Origin: Moringa oleifera
Taxonomy: Eukaryota > Streptophyta > Magnoliopsida > Brassicales > Moringaceae
Length of the DNA: 64,000 bases
Assembly: GCA_021397835.1 (NCBI GenBank)
Contig: JAJFZO010000356.1
Coordinates: forward strand, 186,001 to 250,000
Direction: 5' to 3'
The notes under the pieces are model-generated. The model saw only the letters and a list, made by a program, of their open reading frames with translations. It searched no databases and was not told the DNA's origin. Shown here piece by piece: positions 1-11,733 of the stretch; positions within the stretch are counted from its first letter, which is position 1, and the number at the start of each line of letters is the position of its first letter. The position numbers were made by a program, and so were the translations under genes.

Positions 1-150
1 CCTTTCAATGTCTTTATTCAATCTAGGTGGTTCTCTTTCCTTAAGCCATGCCTTGAGACACTTGGATCCTTGACTGGGCTTGACATTAATGGGCTTTTCG
101 AGACCTTATTATTTCCTTGGTTACATCAAAAGTTCTCCATTCCTTCAGTC
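1..150 (-). repeat. Probable 3' LTR remnant of the gypsy element, truncated by the window edge
   Basis: This stretch aligns by eye with 12530-12675: ggttctctttc, then a stretch ending gagacacttgg or gaaacacttag, then a gggctt and taatggg/taatgag block, then cttggttaca or cttggttgca and a ccattc tail. It lies downstream of the integrase region in minus-strand reading, where a 3' LTR should be. The exact LTR end cannot be fixed because weak similarity continues past the TG(T/C)AACC start. Another shared repeat cannot be excluded. Confidence 0.45.
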
Positions 151-999
151 GAAAGAGTGGATTGGCGTATTTGGGCATGAAGGAGGATCTGCGAGCCATC
201 GCTCTGACTTTTTGATTTATCGAAGTTTGTGAATCATGTTTTTGCTTGCGAGCTAATTTGGTCTTCCTTAATGTGAAAGAGTTTGTTGACAAAATGATCG
301 TCTTTATTTGAAGATTGATTTTCGTTACACTTGTAGACTAGTGATGTTTGCTTCTCTCTTGTGGACTAATGTTTGCTCCTCACGGATTGGTATACTGCTT
401 GTGGTTCCATTACATCTGCCCCTTTCAGGCATTTCATTTGTGTTTTCTATTTAGTTCGCTCGCGAACTCCTATGAGTCGTGGGTTTCACGTACGTATGTA
501 ACCTGTTTGCAACTGCCTTTAAATCCACTCAACATCTTCAAATCTTCGAGTCTCGAGAATTTGATCGATCCGCGTGCCTGCGTACTTTGCCTTGATTTTC
601 TTGTACCTTCTTAAGGTGATCATTAATAATGGCCATTCTCTTACTAGTCGGTTCGTTCCTTGTGAAAACTGATTGATATTAAACCTTTTTGACTTCTCTT
701 AGAAAGTGCCACGTGTTAGTCTTTGGACTCCATGTCCTATTTTTGAATTTTTTGGTTCGGATTCATGCTATGTGTCAACCCGCCTCGATTGGGGTTTACC
801 CGATGAGAGGTCATCCTGATTTCAACCAGGATTAATGCCTTAGTGCTAAAAACCAGGGAAAGGAAGTCTACCCCATCATTGTTCTACTTCTTGTTTCATA
901 TGCCCACTTTATACTATACAGCTCCTCTGCCTAAGCTCCTTTAGCGTTGTCTAACCTTTGTCTTCAAGGCCTAAAGGATAGTTCGGTTGGTGACTTCCA
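151..999. other. No recognisable gene: 3' part of the gypsy relic
   Basis: This lies between the presumed 3' LTR and the integrase remnants. The only open frames are 60-90 codons (348-614 plus, 86-292 minus) with no family similarity that I recognise. It is probably the integrase C-terminus and 3' untranslated region of the retroelement. Confidence 0.5.
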
Positions 1000-2100
1000 C
1001 TTAACCATTTGGTTGTAGGTGTAACCGATGTGAACTTCAACCCGATTTACAACTCTTCACAATTTGATTTAAATTTTGTGCCTTGAAACTGAGTGTCATC
1101 GTTAGTAACGATGCTTCTAGGTATTTCATATTTGAAAATTATTCATTTTCATGTGAAATCCTACATCTTGTGTATGATGACAATAAGTATTTCCTTGGGT
1201 TTTACTAATTTTATGAAGTAGTTTATGGCTACTATCATAAATTTTTCTTTTTCAATGGGCAATAGGAATAGTCCTAACAAGTCCATTCTTCACTAAACAA
1301 AAAGCCAAGGGATCATTGACCACAATTCAATTCAAACTGGTGAATCGAACCGTAATATTTAAAATTTTAAATTAAATCGAAACCGTTTATAACAATTTCG
1401 ATTTCGAACCATAACCAGAACCATTTTAAATATGGTTTGGTTATGGTTCATACAAATTTTGAACTAGAGTCGAAACCGATAGCTTTGGTTTGATTTTTAA
1501 TTAAATTAATTAAAAATATATAAAATAAAATAATTTAAAAATTTTATAAAAATAATTTAATTTTAAATATATATTAATAAAAATACAATCACTATATTTT
1601 TATTAAAAACTTTTATTAAAAAATTTTAATTTAAATATAAAATACTCTCATTAAAGAGAAACAATCTCTTTGAATCGAACTTGAACCGAATTTTAACCAA
1701 ACCTAAATCGAACCTAAAGTTGAACCGTTTATGAGTCAAAACTCGAACCGAAACTTGAATTGCTTTTGAAGCGAACCTTAATCAAAATTGAAGTTTAATG
1801 GTTTAGGTTTCGGTTCATTTTAACCATGAACCTTGAACAAACAGTTTGAAACCGAAATGGAATCGAACCCTAATTATGGCCACCCTTATTGTGGCACCCA
1901 CAAGAGTTGTGGCTATGTTCACCAGTGGTGCACAAGTTTGGCATTCATCACATTTCTTGACATAATTGGCAGCGTCCTCCTTCAAGGTTAGCCATTAGTA
2001 TCCTTACATCAGGATTTTAAGCACTTAAGGATCGCGCTTTAATGTGTATGCCATAAACCCCTTCATTCATTTTAGTTAAGACATATTTGTGCTCGCTTGG
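1000..2100 (-). pseudogene. Gypsy integrase remnant (zinc finger and catalytic core), split by a small hAT element
   Basis: In minus-strand reading, 2085-1890 gives a degenerate H2C2 zinc-finger region: an HEG-like start (NEGV), an ARSLSA block, then C-x2-C residues in a KKCDECQ-like context. Reading resumes at 1310-1080 with the start of the catalytic core: a GMDLLGPF-like block (RMDLLGLF), a YFIKLVKPKE block equivalent to YFTKWVEAE, and an IVTNDDTQF block equivalent to the IVSDNGTQF catalytic motif. Stops and frameshifts are numerous. The reading breaks exactly where the 1319-1884 insertion lies, which shows the insertion came after this element was formed. Confidence 0.7.
1319..1884. mobile_element. 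Non-autonomous hAT-like element inside the gypsy integrase
   Basis: This is a 0.57-kb AT-rich segment with ends rich in GAACCG/CGGTTC motifs. Its left arm (aatcgaaccgtaa, gaaccataaccagaacc, tatggttca, gaaaccgatagc) aligns with the left arm of the large hAT element at 7965-8150. Its right arm (gaaccttgaac, gaatcgaaccctaa) matches that element's right arm in style. A degraded target-site duplication is possible (caataagg versus caatgatc read on the minus strand, 5 of 8 matching). It has no coding capacity, so I interpret it as a deletion derivative moved by the same transposase family. The boundaries are uncertain by a few bases. Confidence 0.65.
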
Positions 2101-2499
2101 TGTCAAACATCGGAGGATAGTGAGGTTGAAGGATCATTTGTATAATAGTCCATTCATAATTAGGAACCTGGTTACTCTAACTCGTATCTTTTTTGCCTTT
2201 GATTTATCTTATGGGAGCTCCCCGCCTTCCAAGTAATGGTAAAGTGGTGTGGTCTAATTGTTTGAAAATACTTACTGGCATGACTAGCTTCTTTTCTACG
2301 CTTGGCTCTTTCAATGTTTCCATCATGGTGTTTTTTTTATGTATTTCGTGTTTTTAACCACCAGTTTGGAGAACGCATTAGCCTACATATTGTCTTTTCT
2401 TTGTATCTACCATATTCATCATCTTTGCAACTCACTCAACAAACCTTTGACCTTCTCGATTGATCATCCTTTCTTCTCACTTTTTTGTACTCGCATGAT

Positions 2500-2801
2500 A
2501 TCTATTTTACCACTAATTATGAATTATGTTTTATTTTTATTTCAATTAGTATTTCTCTAACTAACCGTAATCCAACCAAGAATGCTTCGTATTTTACCTC
2601 ATTGTTAGAGGTTAAAATATCTAACTTAACAGTGTACTGGTATTCTGCATCTCTTGGGCTTAAAACTAAGACTCTAGCCCTACTGCCTGCTCTCCCTGCA
2701 ACACCATCCACCCAAAACTGCAATTCATATCCTTGATCTTCAATGTGAACCTCCTTAGTAACTACCTTTATTATGCTGTCCTCACTTTCGAGGTTTATCA
2801 T
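2500..2801 (-). pseudogene. Gypsy RNase H domain remnant
   Basis: The 94-codon frame contains an FWVDGVAGRAGS block, matching the family pattern of a WxLYVDGAS block followed by glycine-rich sequence. A KLDILTSNNEVKYEAFLVGL block follows, equivalent to the NNEAEYEALxxGL motif with its catalytic glutamate. This pattern is typical of Tat-lineage Ty3/gypsy RNase H. It lies downstream of the RT remnant, as expected. The frame is short and flanked by stops, so it is a relic. Confidence 0.75.
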
Positions 2802-4175
2802 AGGGCATGATTACGCTTCCACTATGATGCATTTCATTATAAAATCTACTAAGGCTTGCGACTTTATTACTATTTTGTGCTTGTACTTGATATCAAATTC
2901 TTCTAACTTCACTAACCATTTCACCATTCTTCCTGACACCTTCGATCTCTCGTGAGTTTAACGAAGCAGTTGATCGGTGTTGTAATCATTATTGAGTGTG
3001 CTTGGAAGTACAAACAGAGTTTTTTTGGCTACAATGCCAAAGGCAAATGCTGTTTTTTTTATAAAAAAAAATTGAGTATCTGATGTCAGGTCTTTGTAGC
3101 ACTTTGCTTATGTAATATATCAGCTTTTGGGTCTCATTTTCCATCCTGACCAATATCATTCTCACTGCTTCTTTAACAACTATGAGGTATACGTGGAGGT
3201 CCTTATGAGGCTCTAGTTTTACTGATAATGAAGGGTTCTAGAGGTAGTTTTGAGCTGCTAGAAGGTTTCCTCATAATGTGGTGTCCATTGGAAATTTTTT
3301 GCCTGCCTCAAGATCTTGAGAAAAGGGAGGCAACATCCTATCGACCCTAACATGAACCTATTTAACGCTACCAACCTCCCTGCTAAGTGTTATACTTTAT
3401 TAATATTTTTGAGGACTTCCATGTCGATTATGGCTTTGATTTTTTCAAAGATTTGCTTTTATCCCTCTTTGGGTTACATTGAACCCAAGGTATTTGTCGA
3501 AGACACTCCAAAAGTGCACTTGCTTAGATTTTTAACTTCATATCGTACTTTTTCAATATGCTGAAAAGTTTATTCTAGATCCCTCATATGCTTCGACTTT
3601 TTTTTCTTCTTGTTTATTATGAGATTGTCTACATACACCACTATGTTTCTTCCCAATTGTTTATCAAAAACCTAATTAACGAGGTACTGATATGTGGCAC
3701 TCAGATTTTTTAGCCCGAAAGGTATCACCCATGTAACAATAAGTACCCAAATCAGCAATAAAAGAGGTTTTTCTCCCCATCTTTCAATTCATACTTATCT
3801 AGTTATATCCAAAGTAAGCATCCATGAAGGTGAGCATCTCGTGTCTACTAGTGCTATTGACTAACTGGTCTATTCTTGATAATAGCTAGCTATCTTTTGG
3901 AAACGTCTTGTTAAGATTAGTGACATCCATGCACATTGACCATTTGCCATTACCTTTTTTTTTTACCATCATCAAGTTTGTTAACCACTTCGGATACTGT
4001 ACTTCTCTAATAAATTTGGCTTTTAAAAGTGCTTCTACTTCTCGTGTGATTACTTGTTGCATCTCCCTTAAAAAAGTCCTTTTCTTTTGATAGACTAACA
4101 TTTTAATGAGATCACCGCTAAACTTATAGGTTGCTACTTTTGGGTAATGCTTGGCATGTCTACTGTTGTCCATGC
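2802..4175 (-). pseudogene. Gypsy reverse transcriptase remnant
   Basis: Minus-strand reading from 4173 starts with a REMQQVITREVEALLKAKFI block, then REVQYPKWLTNLMMVKKKGN and GKWSMCMDVTNLNK. These are conserved gypsy RT wording for the fingers region. Further on, at about 3660-3610, the polymerase active-site box reads YVDN instead of YVDD: an aspartate has become asparagine. Stops and frameshifts between the blocks confirm it is dead. The first part of this region is present a second time at 4829-5130. Confidence 0.75.
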
Positions 4176-4800
4176 AAGTATACGTTAGATTGTAGAAACC
4201 TTACCAAATGTTTTCGTTCACATGGCTCGAGTTTTGTGCCAATCTTTGTTGTTTTGCTTGGCTCCTCTCTAATCTATACTTCCTCTGACTGCTTCATTGC
4301 CTCTGTCTGGACCAATTCCTTTTCATTTTTCTGATTCAAACTGATTTGACATGTTAACTAGGGCTTGTCTTTTAGCGAAGTTAAGTAACACTGGCATGTC
4401 GCTTACTGATCTCCCTTCATCGTTACGACTTCATTCGAGGTGGTACGATGATGTTATTGCTTACATGATTTTAGATCGGGTCATCCTATTATGGCATTGT
4501 AGGCCAACAGTGCTTTGATGACCAAGAAGTCCACCATTACCATCTTCTATATTGGTGTTGTTCTTGTCATTATCGATAATTTTATGACGCCTACAACAGG
4601 AATGCTCATTCCCCTAAAAGCTGTCAAAGGTGTTCTGAATAATCTCATGTTATCTCTACTTAACCCTACTAGTTTGAATGCTTGATAACAGAGAATATTT
4701 GTGGAACTTCCATTTTTAACTAAAATTCATTTTACATTTTTGTTGGCTATCCTTATGGTTACCAACTAGGGATCTTGATGGGGGGTGACCACTCCCTCCA
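3826..4800. repeat. Tandem duplication, unit 1 (protease-RT junction of the gypsy relic)
   Basis: This unit begins with gagcatctcgtgtctactag and ends before a poly-A tract at about 4809. The same order of landmarks recurs in unit 2: tagctag, ccatgcacatt, tttttaccatcatc, tgcttctacttctc, gtgtcgcttactgatctccc and tagggatcttgatggggggtg. The duplication re-creates the start of RT and most of the protease region. Unit 1 retains the link to the rest of RT. Confidence 0.8.
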
Positions 4801-4828
4801 AATCTTCATAAAAAAAAAAAAAAACTAG

Positions 4829-5712
4829 TGAAGTTGAGCATCTCGTGTCTATTAGTGCTGTCGACCAACTGGTCTTTTTTTGGTAATGGCTAGCTGTCTT
4901 TTAGAAACATTTTGTTAAGGTTAGTGAAATCCATGCACATTCAACATTTGCCATTAGTTTTTTTTTACCATCACCAAGTTTGTCAGCAACTTTAAATCCT
5001 GTATTTCTCTGATAAATCTGACTTCTAAGAATGCTTCTACTTCTCATATGATTACTTGCTACATCTCCCTTGAAAAAAGCCTTTTCTTTTGGCAGACTAT
5101 CTTTTTCGTAAGATCAGTGCTGAGCTTATAGGTTACCACACTTTGAGTTGAGCTCGGCTCGTCTCTAATCTATACTTCTTTCAACTGCTCTAACGCCTCT
5201 ATCTGCACCAGTTACTTTTTGTTTCTTTGATCCAAACTGATTTTAGCATGTGAACTAGGGTTTGTTTTTTAGCAAAGTCAAGTAACACTAGCGTGTCGCT
5301 TACTGATCTCCCTTCACTATAGCGACTCCCCTCGAGGTGAGAACCTTCATTATAAGGTTTATTGCTTACAAGATGCTTGGATAGGGTCGTTCTATTATGG
5401 TATTGTAGGCCAACAATGCTTTAATCATCAACAAGTCCACCATTATCGTTTTCTATGCTGGTGTCGTTCCTATCGTTATCGATAATGTTATGATGCCCTC
5501 AACAGGAACACTTATTCCTTAGAGGCCATCAAGGGTATTTCGAATGATCTCACATTATCTCTACTCAACCTCATTCATTTAAAACGCTTGATAATATAAA
5601 ATATTTTTGGAACTTCCATTTTTAACTAAAACTCATTTTATATTTTTGTTGGCGATCCTCATAGTAACCAACTAGGGATCTTGATGGGGGGTGACTCCCT
5701 CCAAATCTTCAT
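4829..5712. repeat. Tandem duplication, unit 2 (protease-RT junction of the gypsy relic)
   Basis: This starts with gagcatctcgtgtctattag after a poly-A stretch and ends with tagggatcttgatggggggt plus gactccctccaaatcttcat. The order of sequence is the same as in unit 1, with scattered substitutions and small gaps. The two units have clearly diverged, so this is an old duplication within the element and not an assembly echo. Confidence 0.8.
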
Positions 5713-6600
5713 CAAAAAAACTTATAGCACTATTTGTCTTTAGATGCTTTTGAATTTCATAATTTTCTTCTCTCTTCTTAGCATAAGCTTTTTTCCTCAA
5801 CATCTTTTCTTCAGGACAGCTAACCCCTTCGATATTACAATTATATCTAACCCCTTGATAAAATTTATATCTTGTATGTCCTCATCATTGTTGAAGACTT
5901 GCACATTTTGCTATTGGGCTTATTCCTCTCTTTTCTTTCTTCTTTTGGCTTTCTTTTATGTGGAGTTTTTAAGGTTCCTCTCTGTGACCTTTTGACATAT
6001 TTTATGAGACGTCCTCTTCTTATCAACTCCTTAATTTTCTCTTTTAAGTTATCAATACTTGTCGATATCATGTCCATGGTCCTAGTGGAAATGACAGTGC
6101 TTATTTCTGTTTTATTTTTTTTATGGGTCAAAGTGCATGTGTTTTGGCCACTTCACTTAGGGGTCGTTCTCGATTTGCATTAATATATGTCTTCTAGTTG
6201 CAGTGAGGGAAGTCTATCTTCTTTCACTCCTGTCAACATGACATCCACCTCTTAAACTCCATACACTTTGTTCCCCCTCATTGCTTCTTCCTCTCTTTCT
6301 CTTTCCTTTTTTGTCACGTTGAGAGGAAATTTTTGGACTAACTTTCAGCTTTTTCTTCTTCTTTAGCCTTTGTTATTTTAAGGAGTTAGCATTGAACTTT
6401 CAATTTTCTCTTGTAGTCTTTTTCTTAGTTAATGTACTTTTCCACCTCTATTAATAATTCCTTTAAGCCTTTGGGCATTTTTCTATTGAGAACATCATGG
6501 AAAGTGCCTACCAACACTCCTTCCCTTACCATTAAAATTGTTATAGATTGGTCCATGCTTTTTACTTCTAGAGTAGTTGCTGTGAATCTCTTCATATATT
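5713..6600. other. No recognisable gene: gypsy gag-protease spacer
   Basis: This is pyrimidine-rich on the plus strand (purine-rich on the coding minus strand), which suits the lysine/arginine/glutamate-rich end of a gag protein. The minus frame at 5865-6131 is indeed very rich in K, R and E. No specific domain can be assigned. Confidence 0.45.
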
Positions 6601-6815
6601 CCTAGATCGATTCCTTAGGATGTTACCTAATACGAAACAAGCTGGTTGTATGTTGCTTTTTAATAATGTTACTTATGAATCCACATAAAAAAAATTTCCT
6701 AAGAAGATTAAAAGAGTTAATAGAGCATATTTTAAGGGAGTTATACCATTGCCTTGCTGGCTTCATGAGCATAATCAAGAAAGCTCTACACTTCATGGCG
6801 TCTGACAAACTCTAA
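6601..6815 (-). pseudogene. Gypsy gag (retrotransposon capsid) fragment
   Basis: The frame reads SDAMKCRAFLIMLMKPARQW, then YNSLKICSINSF and LLRKFF. This matches the conserved plant gag core pattern (DAxxCRAFxxTLxGxARxWFxxLxxxSIxSFxxLxxxFxxxF). It is the usual gag landmark upstream of pol in Tat and related elements. Only about 60 codons are open. Confidence 0.7.
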
Positions 6816-7686
6816 AGATTCGCCATTGTGATGAATCTTTCAATATGGTCTCTGAGATCTTTTAGCTTATCAAAACTATTAATTTTCGGAGTCTTGAACT
6901 TTGCTAGTCAGGTTTTTTAAGAGTTTGGGGGCAAGCGGGCAACCGGTGGCTTAACAATACTCCATGTTATTGGGATTGCCTTTATTCAACCTATCATTCA
7001 TCAAAATTTTTACTTGCTTTTTCATTTCGCCAATCTTTTCATGAACGTGGTGTATGAACATTCATCGACCACATTTTTCTTTTTGATCTATTTGGTTGCC
7101 ACCTCTTTGTCTTACTTATATTGATTATGAGCCATTTTGTATATGGATTTTGATTGTGCCAGATTTGAAGGTTGATGTATTGATGGTTATAGATGATGTT
7201 AAGCTCCTTGCGATAGATGTTGGCGGACTAAGATATTAAGTATGTTGGTAATTGGTCCATTCATTAACTCATGGTCGTTAATGCATTAATCGTGGGTTGT
7301 GTTTGCTAGACCAAATGTGGGATTGAAATGGTGGTAGGCATATGATCATATGGTAAGAGGGCAAAACATGAGAAATAACCCTGTGTTAGTGTCATGAGGG
7401 GCAAAACGTGTGAAGTTGCCTCTGTTAGCATTACAAAAGGGTAGAGATGTACAGGTAGGTGTGCTAACCATCATGATCAAAGGAAGTAGTCATAATGCGA
7501 TCGAAATAGCGGTAACCAATGGTGGTAGGGACATACCGTAAGGGAGGGGTCCAGCGCTGGATGGAAATATCAGCTGGGTGACTTAAGTTGTCAAAAGCAC
7601 TATCGAGGTAAGGTGAGCTTCTTGGTTGTCCAAGGCCTGTTTGGTCAATCAAGTTCTTGGAGGCATGATGATGGCTTCTCATTGCA
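6816..7686. other. No recognisable gene: gypsy 5' untranslated/gag start region
   Basis: This lies between the gag core and the PBS-like site. A minus frame of 72 codons (7464-7682) has no similarity that I recognise. It is probably the gag N-terminus and leader in decayed form. Confidence 0.4.
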
Positions 7687-7707
7687 GTTCCTCATAAACG
7701 GCACTAA
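7687..7707 (-). promoter_or_regulatory. Primer-binding-site-like sequence of the gypsy element
   Basis: On the minus strand an LTR end reading aacatca is followed by TTAGTGCCGTTTATGAGGAA. This resembles the TTGGCGCCGTCTGTGGGGA sequence that follows the 5' LTR in many plant Ty3/gypsy elements. It fixes the LTR/internal boundary at 7707/7708 and the element's orientation. Confidence 0.6.
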
Positions 7708-7945
7708 TGATGTTACACAAATTTTTGAACAGTGTGATGAAGACATGTGGATAGTATAAATCTTAAGCGTGCATTGCTCATGAATCGAGAACAAGATCGA
7801 AAAATCTACAAGAGAAATAAAATGATAAAAAGGCCATTGCCAAGTGATTGAGATGCCTTCAGATGCTTAAATCAGTACCTAACTTAACAAGATTTTTAAA
7901 ATCAATTGCTTGGTTTGATACGTACCTTGGACTTCTATTTGTAGG
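7708..7945 (-). repeat. 5' LTR of the gypsy element, PBS-proximal part
   Basis: This is the LTR portion between the PBS-like site and the left end of the hAT insertion. Joined to 12267 to about 12650 it makes an LTR of roughly 620-650 bp. The last 8 bp (7938-7945) are the left copy of the hAT target-site duplication. Confidence 0.55.
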
Positions 7946-8888
7946 TAGAGGTGACCACGGTTTGGTTCAAACCGATGAACCGAACCGTAACCGTTATATT
8001 TTGAACTAAACCAGAACCAGTTATACCGGTTTCGATTTTGAACCGTAACCAAAATCATTTTAAAAATGATTCGGCTATGGATCATGTAAAATGTGAACCA
8101 AAACGAAAATCGATGGTTCAAAACCAACGGTTTCAGTTCGGTTTCTAATTAAAAATTAATTTTAAAAATAATTTTAATTTAAAAATATCTGTTTCAATAA
8201 AAATATGATTATTTTTATTTTTAGTGTTATTAAAAATTTATAATTAAAATTTTAAATTTTAAATTTTTTTAAAAAATTTACATAATTACACTAGTATAAG
8301 AGTAATAGGAGTAGATCATAACCAAGAGGGGCTTCAACAGAGCACTTTGAATTTTGAGCTTTTTCGTTATTTTGTCTTTCTTTTTTCATAGGGTGAGAGA
8401 GAGAAAGAAAGAAAGAGAGACTGACGTTGAGATCACCCCCAGACTTTTTCCCATTTTTCAAGGCCACTAACTTTTTTTTACAAGAAAATCTCTTTCTTTT
8501 TTTCTCTGTTTTTTTTTTCTTCCTTGAAGTACTTGTCTTTCTTTTTTTATCTTAGAGCAGTAATAGGAAACTTTTCAGAAATAGTGTAGTAATCAAAACA
8601 TTCCCCAAAATGTCAAGCAGAAAGAAATTGTCAATGTCATCAAAATATCATTCTTCACATTTCCTTGTCACCTTTGTAAGAAAAAATCATTCCATGAAAG
8701 CTGTGAAAATGTAAATCTCAAAATCACAATTGTCTTCAAAATGCTTTAACAAGATGAACTTTCTAATACAATCATGTAACTAAGAGAAAGAGAATTTTTT
8801 TCTTACAAAATTGTACTCTTTCTTTTACACTAATATAAGAGTGAGGTGACCATTCTCTTACACTAAAAAAATTCTTTTATATAATTAC

Positions 8889-9137
8889 ACTAGCATAAGA
8901 GAAAGAGAGATTCTTTCTCTTACACTAGTAAGATTGAGATGACAATTCGATCATCTCAATCTTATTTATCAAACAAAGAGAGTAGTGTAAGAGAAAGAAT
9001 ATCTTTCTCTTACACTACTTTACTATTTGTCTATTAGTGTAAGAGAAAGAGATTCTTCTTTCTCTTACACTATTCTACTATTTGTGTAAAAGAAGAGAAT
9101 ATTAGTGTAAGAGACAGAATCTCTTTCTCTTACACTA
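8889..9137. repeat. Array of perfect hairpins built on TAGTGTAAGAGAAAGA (hAT 5' region)
   Basis: Several inverted repeats lie side by side. 8981-8998 pairs with 9002-9019 (18 bp perfect, loop 3). 9035-9050 pairs with 9057-9072 (16 bp perfect, loop 6). 9103-9118 pairs with 9122-9137 (16 bp, one mismatch, loop 3). All use the same word. A different hairpin, AAGATTGAGATGA with its complement, spans about 8930-8963. Related single words occur at about 8770-8930. The array lies between the transposon end and the transposase start, where hAT elements carry subterminal transposase-binding motifs. Confidence 0.8.
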
Positions 9138-9563
9138 CTTTACTATTAGGTTAGACCTCATAGAGAGAAAGAGAATCCCTTTGACTCATTGAAAATTAAA
9201 AAAAAATGAATTTGAATTTGAATTTATTTTTGAATTATTTTTTATTAATTTTCATCTATAAATACTCAACTTTCTTCTCTCTTTTTTCACACAATTCTCA
9301 CTTACAATTCTCGTTCAATTATCTCATTCAATTATTTGATTATTTCGTTTATTTCTATTCTTACTTACATTTTACTTATTTTAATTCTTTTAATTTTTCT
9401 TAATTCATTTAATTATTTGTTTTTAATTATTTTAATTTTTTACATTTATCTTGTTCACTTTCTCAATTATTATATATTTTTTTAGTTTTTATACTTAAGT
9501 TCTTTTTTATCATTATTATTTTTTTATAATCAATTATTTTGTTTTTTATCAATTATTTTTTTA

Positions 9564-11733
9564 ATGGCAAGCGATAATTCTTCAAAAAAATCTATCTCTT
9601 CTAAAAATAAAAGTGTTATACTTAATGAAAATATACATCTCGATACTGATGCTTATCATAAATTTCTTCAGCATTAATCTTTTGTTGAAAAAATAAACTC
9701 CAATCCTCCTTTTAGAATTTATGAACTAAATTTTGAAAGTCAATCTGTTTCAATTCCTCCTCATCTTGATATTCAAATTCATGATGAAAATATTGAAAAA
9801 ATTTAAGAAAAACAAAAAAAAATCTAATTTATTTGAAATTCATATGAAAAAATTTGATAAATCGGATGGAACAAAGGTAGTTGTTTGTAATTATTGTTCA
9901 AAATAATTTAAATTTTCAAAATATGAAGGATACGACACATATCGAAGGCATATTGATAGCAAACATCCTACAGAAGCTGCAAAATCAAAACCATATGGTC
10001 AGCAACAAATAGCAAGGTATGGTACTTCTAATAACCAATTATTTAATTATACAGATATAAATAATAGGGGAAAATTAGCAAGGATGATTGCTGTTGAGCA
10101 CTTATCTTTTAGTCTTAGTGAAAAAGCTGGTTTTATTAATTATTGTCAAAAAGCATTAAATCCTACTGCATGTCGTATTCCTAGATCTACTCTCACATGT
10201 ACGCTTTTTGATCTTTATAAAAAAGAAAAAAAGATTTAGTGAAATATTTTAAAAATTATCAAGGTTGTGTTTCTGTATGCGCCGATATATGGAGTGATCA
10301 TTGGTAAACACATTGTTACAAGGGTTTAGCTTGTCATTACATGGATAATGATTGGACAACACAAAAGCGAATTCTTGCATTTAGAATTTTTGATGGGGCT
10401 TACACTACTAATAATATATATTTAATGCTTAAAAGTATTTTTGAAGAGTATAAAATTGATAATAAAATTTTTGCAATTGGTTTTGATAATGCTTCTAATA
10501 ATACTGCAGCTATTCCTCAGTTAATAACTTTATGTAATCCTTACTTTGGTGGTCGATTTTTTTCATCAAAGATGTGCTTGTCATGTTTTAAATTTATGTG
10601 TTCAAAGTGGGTTAAAATTACTTAATTATGCTATTTTACTTATTAGAGAAGCATTGCATTATTTATGAAAACATCCAAAAGCAATGAAAGCATGGGCTAA
10701 ATTTTGTGTTAGCGTGCTATGCATGTCATAAAATTTTCGCGTGATATTCCTACTCGTTGGAATTTTACATATAAATTACTTTTTGAAAGTGATGCATATA
10801 AAGAATTACTATGTGATTTTATGCGATATAATGTTAGTACTATTATTCTTTATCCTCAACAACGGAATATGTGTACAAAAATTTACCAACTATTAAAAGT
10901 TTTTAATGATGCTACTAATTTTTTATCGGGTATATATTATCCTACTACCAATTTATTTATTATTGAGACTATTAATATTATTGCTCAATTCGAAGAATAT
11001 GAAAAAGATGAAGAATTACTTAATTGCATTCAAGTTATAAAAGATAAATAGTTAGAGTATTATTTTAATATTTCAATTATATATTTGCTCGGGTTAGTAT
11101 TTGATTCACGTTGCAAATTAGTTCATTTGAGTGAATATTTAACTTGTTATTACAATTGTTTACAAATATATGTAGATATTTTGGTTATGATTGCAAATAT
11201 TAAAAATTTATTTTTTTAATATATAATGAATATCATAGACTTTATGATCAATTTGATAATATTAATATTACAGAAATTGATAATTCATCTCAAATTTCAT
11301 TATCAAAAATTGGTAAGGGGTATCAATTATTGTTTCAAAAAACAAAAAAAAATTACGAGGTTCATCTTTATCAAGCTCAAATTCTGAGCTTGAGAATTAT
11401 TTAACAACTTCTTTTGAGTTTGTTGATAAAAATAATGATTTCAATATTCTGCAATGGTGGAAAGAATATGAAAGATATTTTTCAATTTTGGCTATTATAG
11501 TCAAGCAAATTCTTGCAACACCGGTTTTTACTGTTGCTGTGGAACAAGAGTTTAGTACTGGTGGAAATGTATTGGATCAAAAGCGCTCATGCATGAGTCT
11601 AGATTTAATTAAAGCCCAAGTTTGTCTTAATGATTGGACAAAAGCACAATTTCGACAACAGGAAATAGATCAAGAATTAAATTATGATTTGTTGAAAAAT
11701 GAACATATTACTGAAGGTCTAGGCATTGATTAG
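9564..11733 (+). pseudogene. hAT transposase (RICESLEEPER/Tam3-like), degenerate
   Basis: A possible start is the ATG at 9564 (MASDNSSKKS). A BED-type zinc finger follows at about 9830-9995 (VVVCNYCSK, then YRRHIDSKH), broken by a stop. The central catalytic part is readable at 10260-10680, with SVCADIWSDHW, GFDNASNNT, and a CHVLNLCVQSG block reached after a frameshift. The C-terminal hAT dimerisation domain is at 11488-11733: a LATPVFTVAVEQEFSTGGNV block, then SCMSLDLIKAQVCLNDW. In functional relatives this enzyme cuts and rejoins element ends. Here at least three stops or frameshifts separate the blocks, so no full protein is made. Confidence 0.85.
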
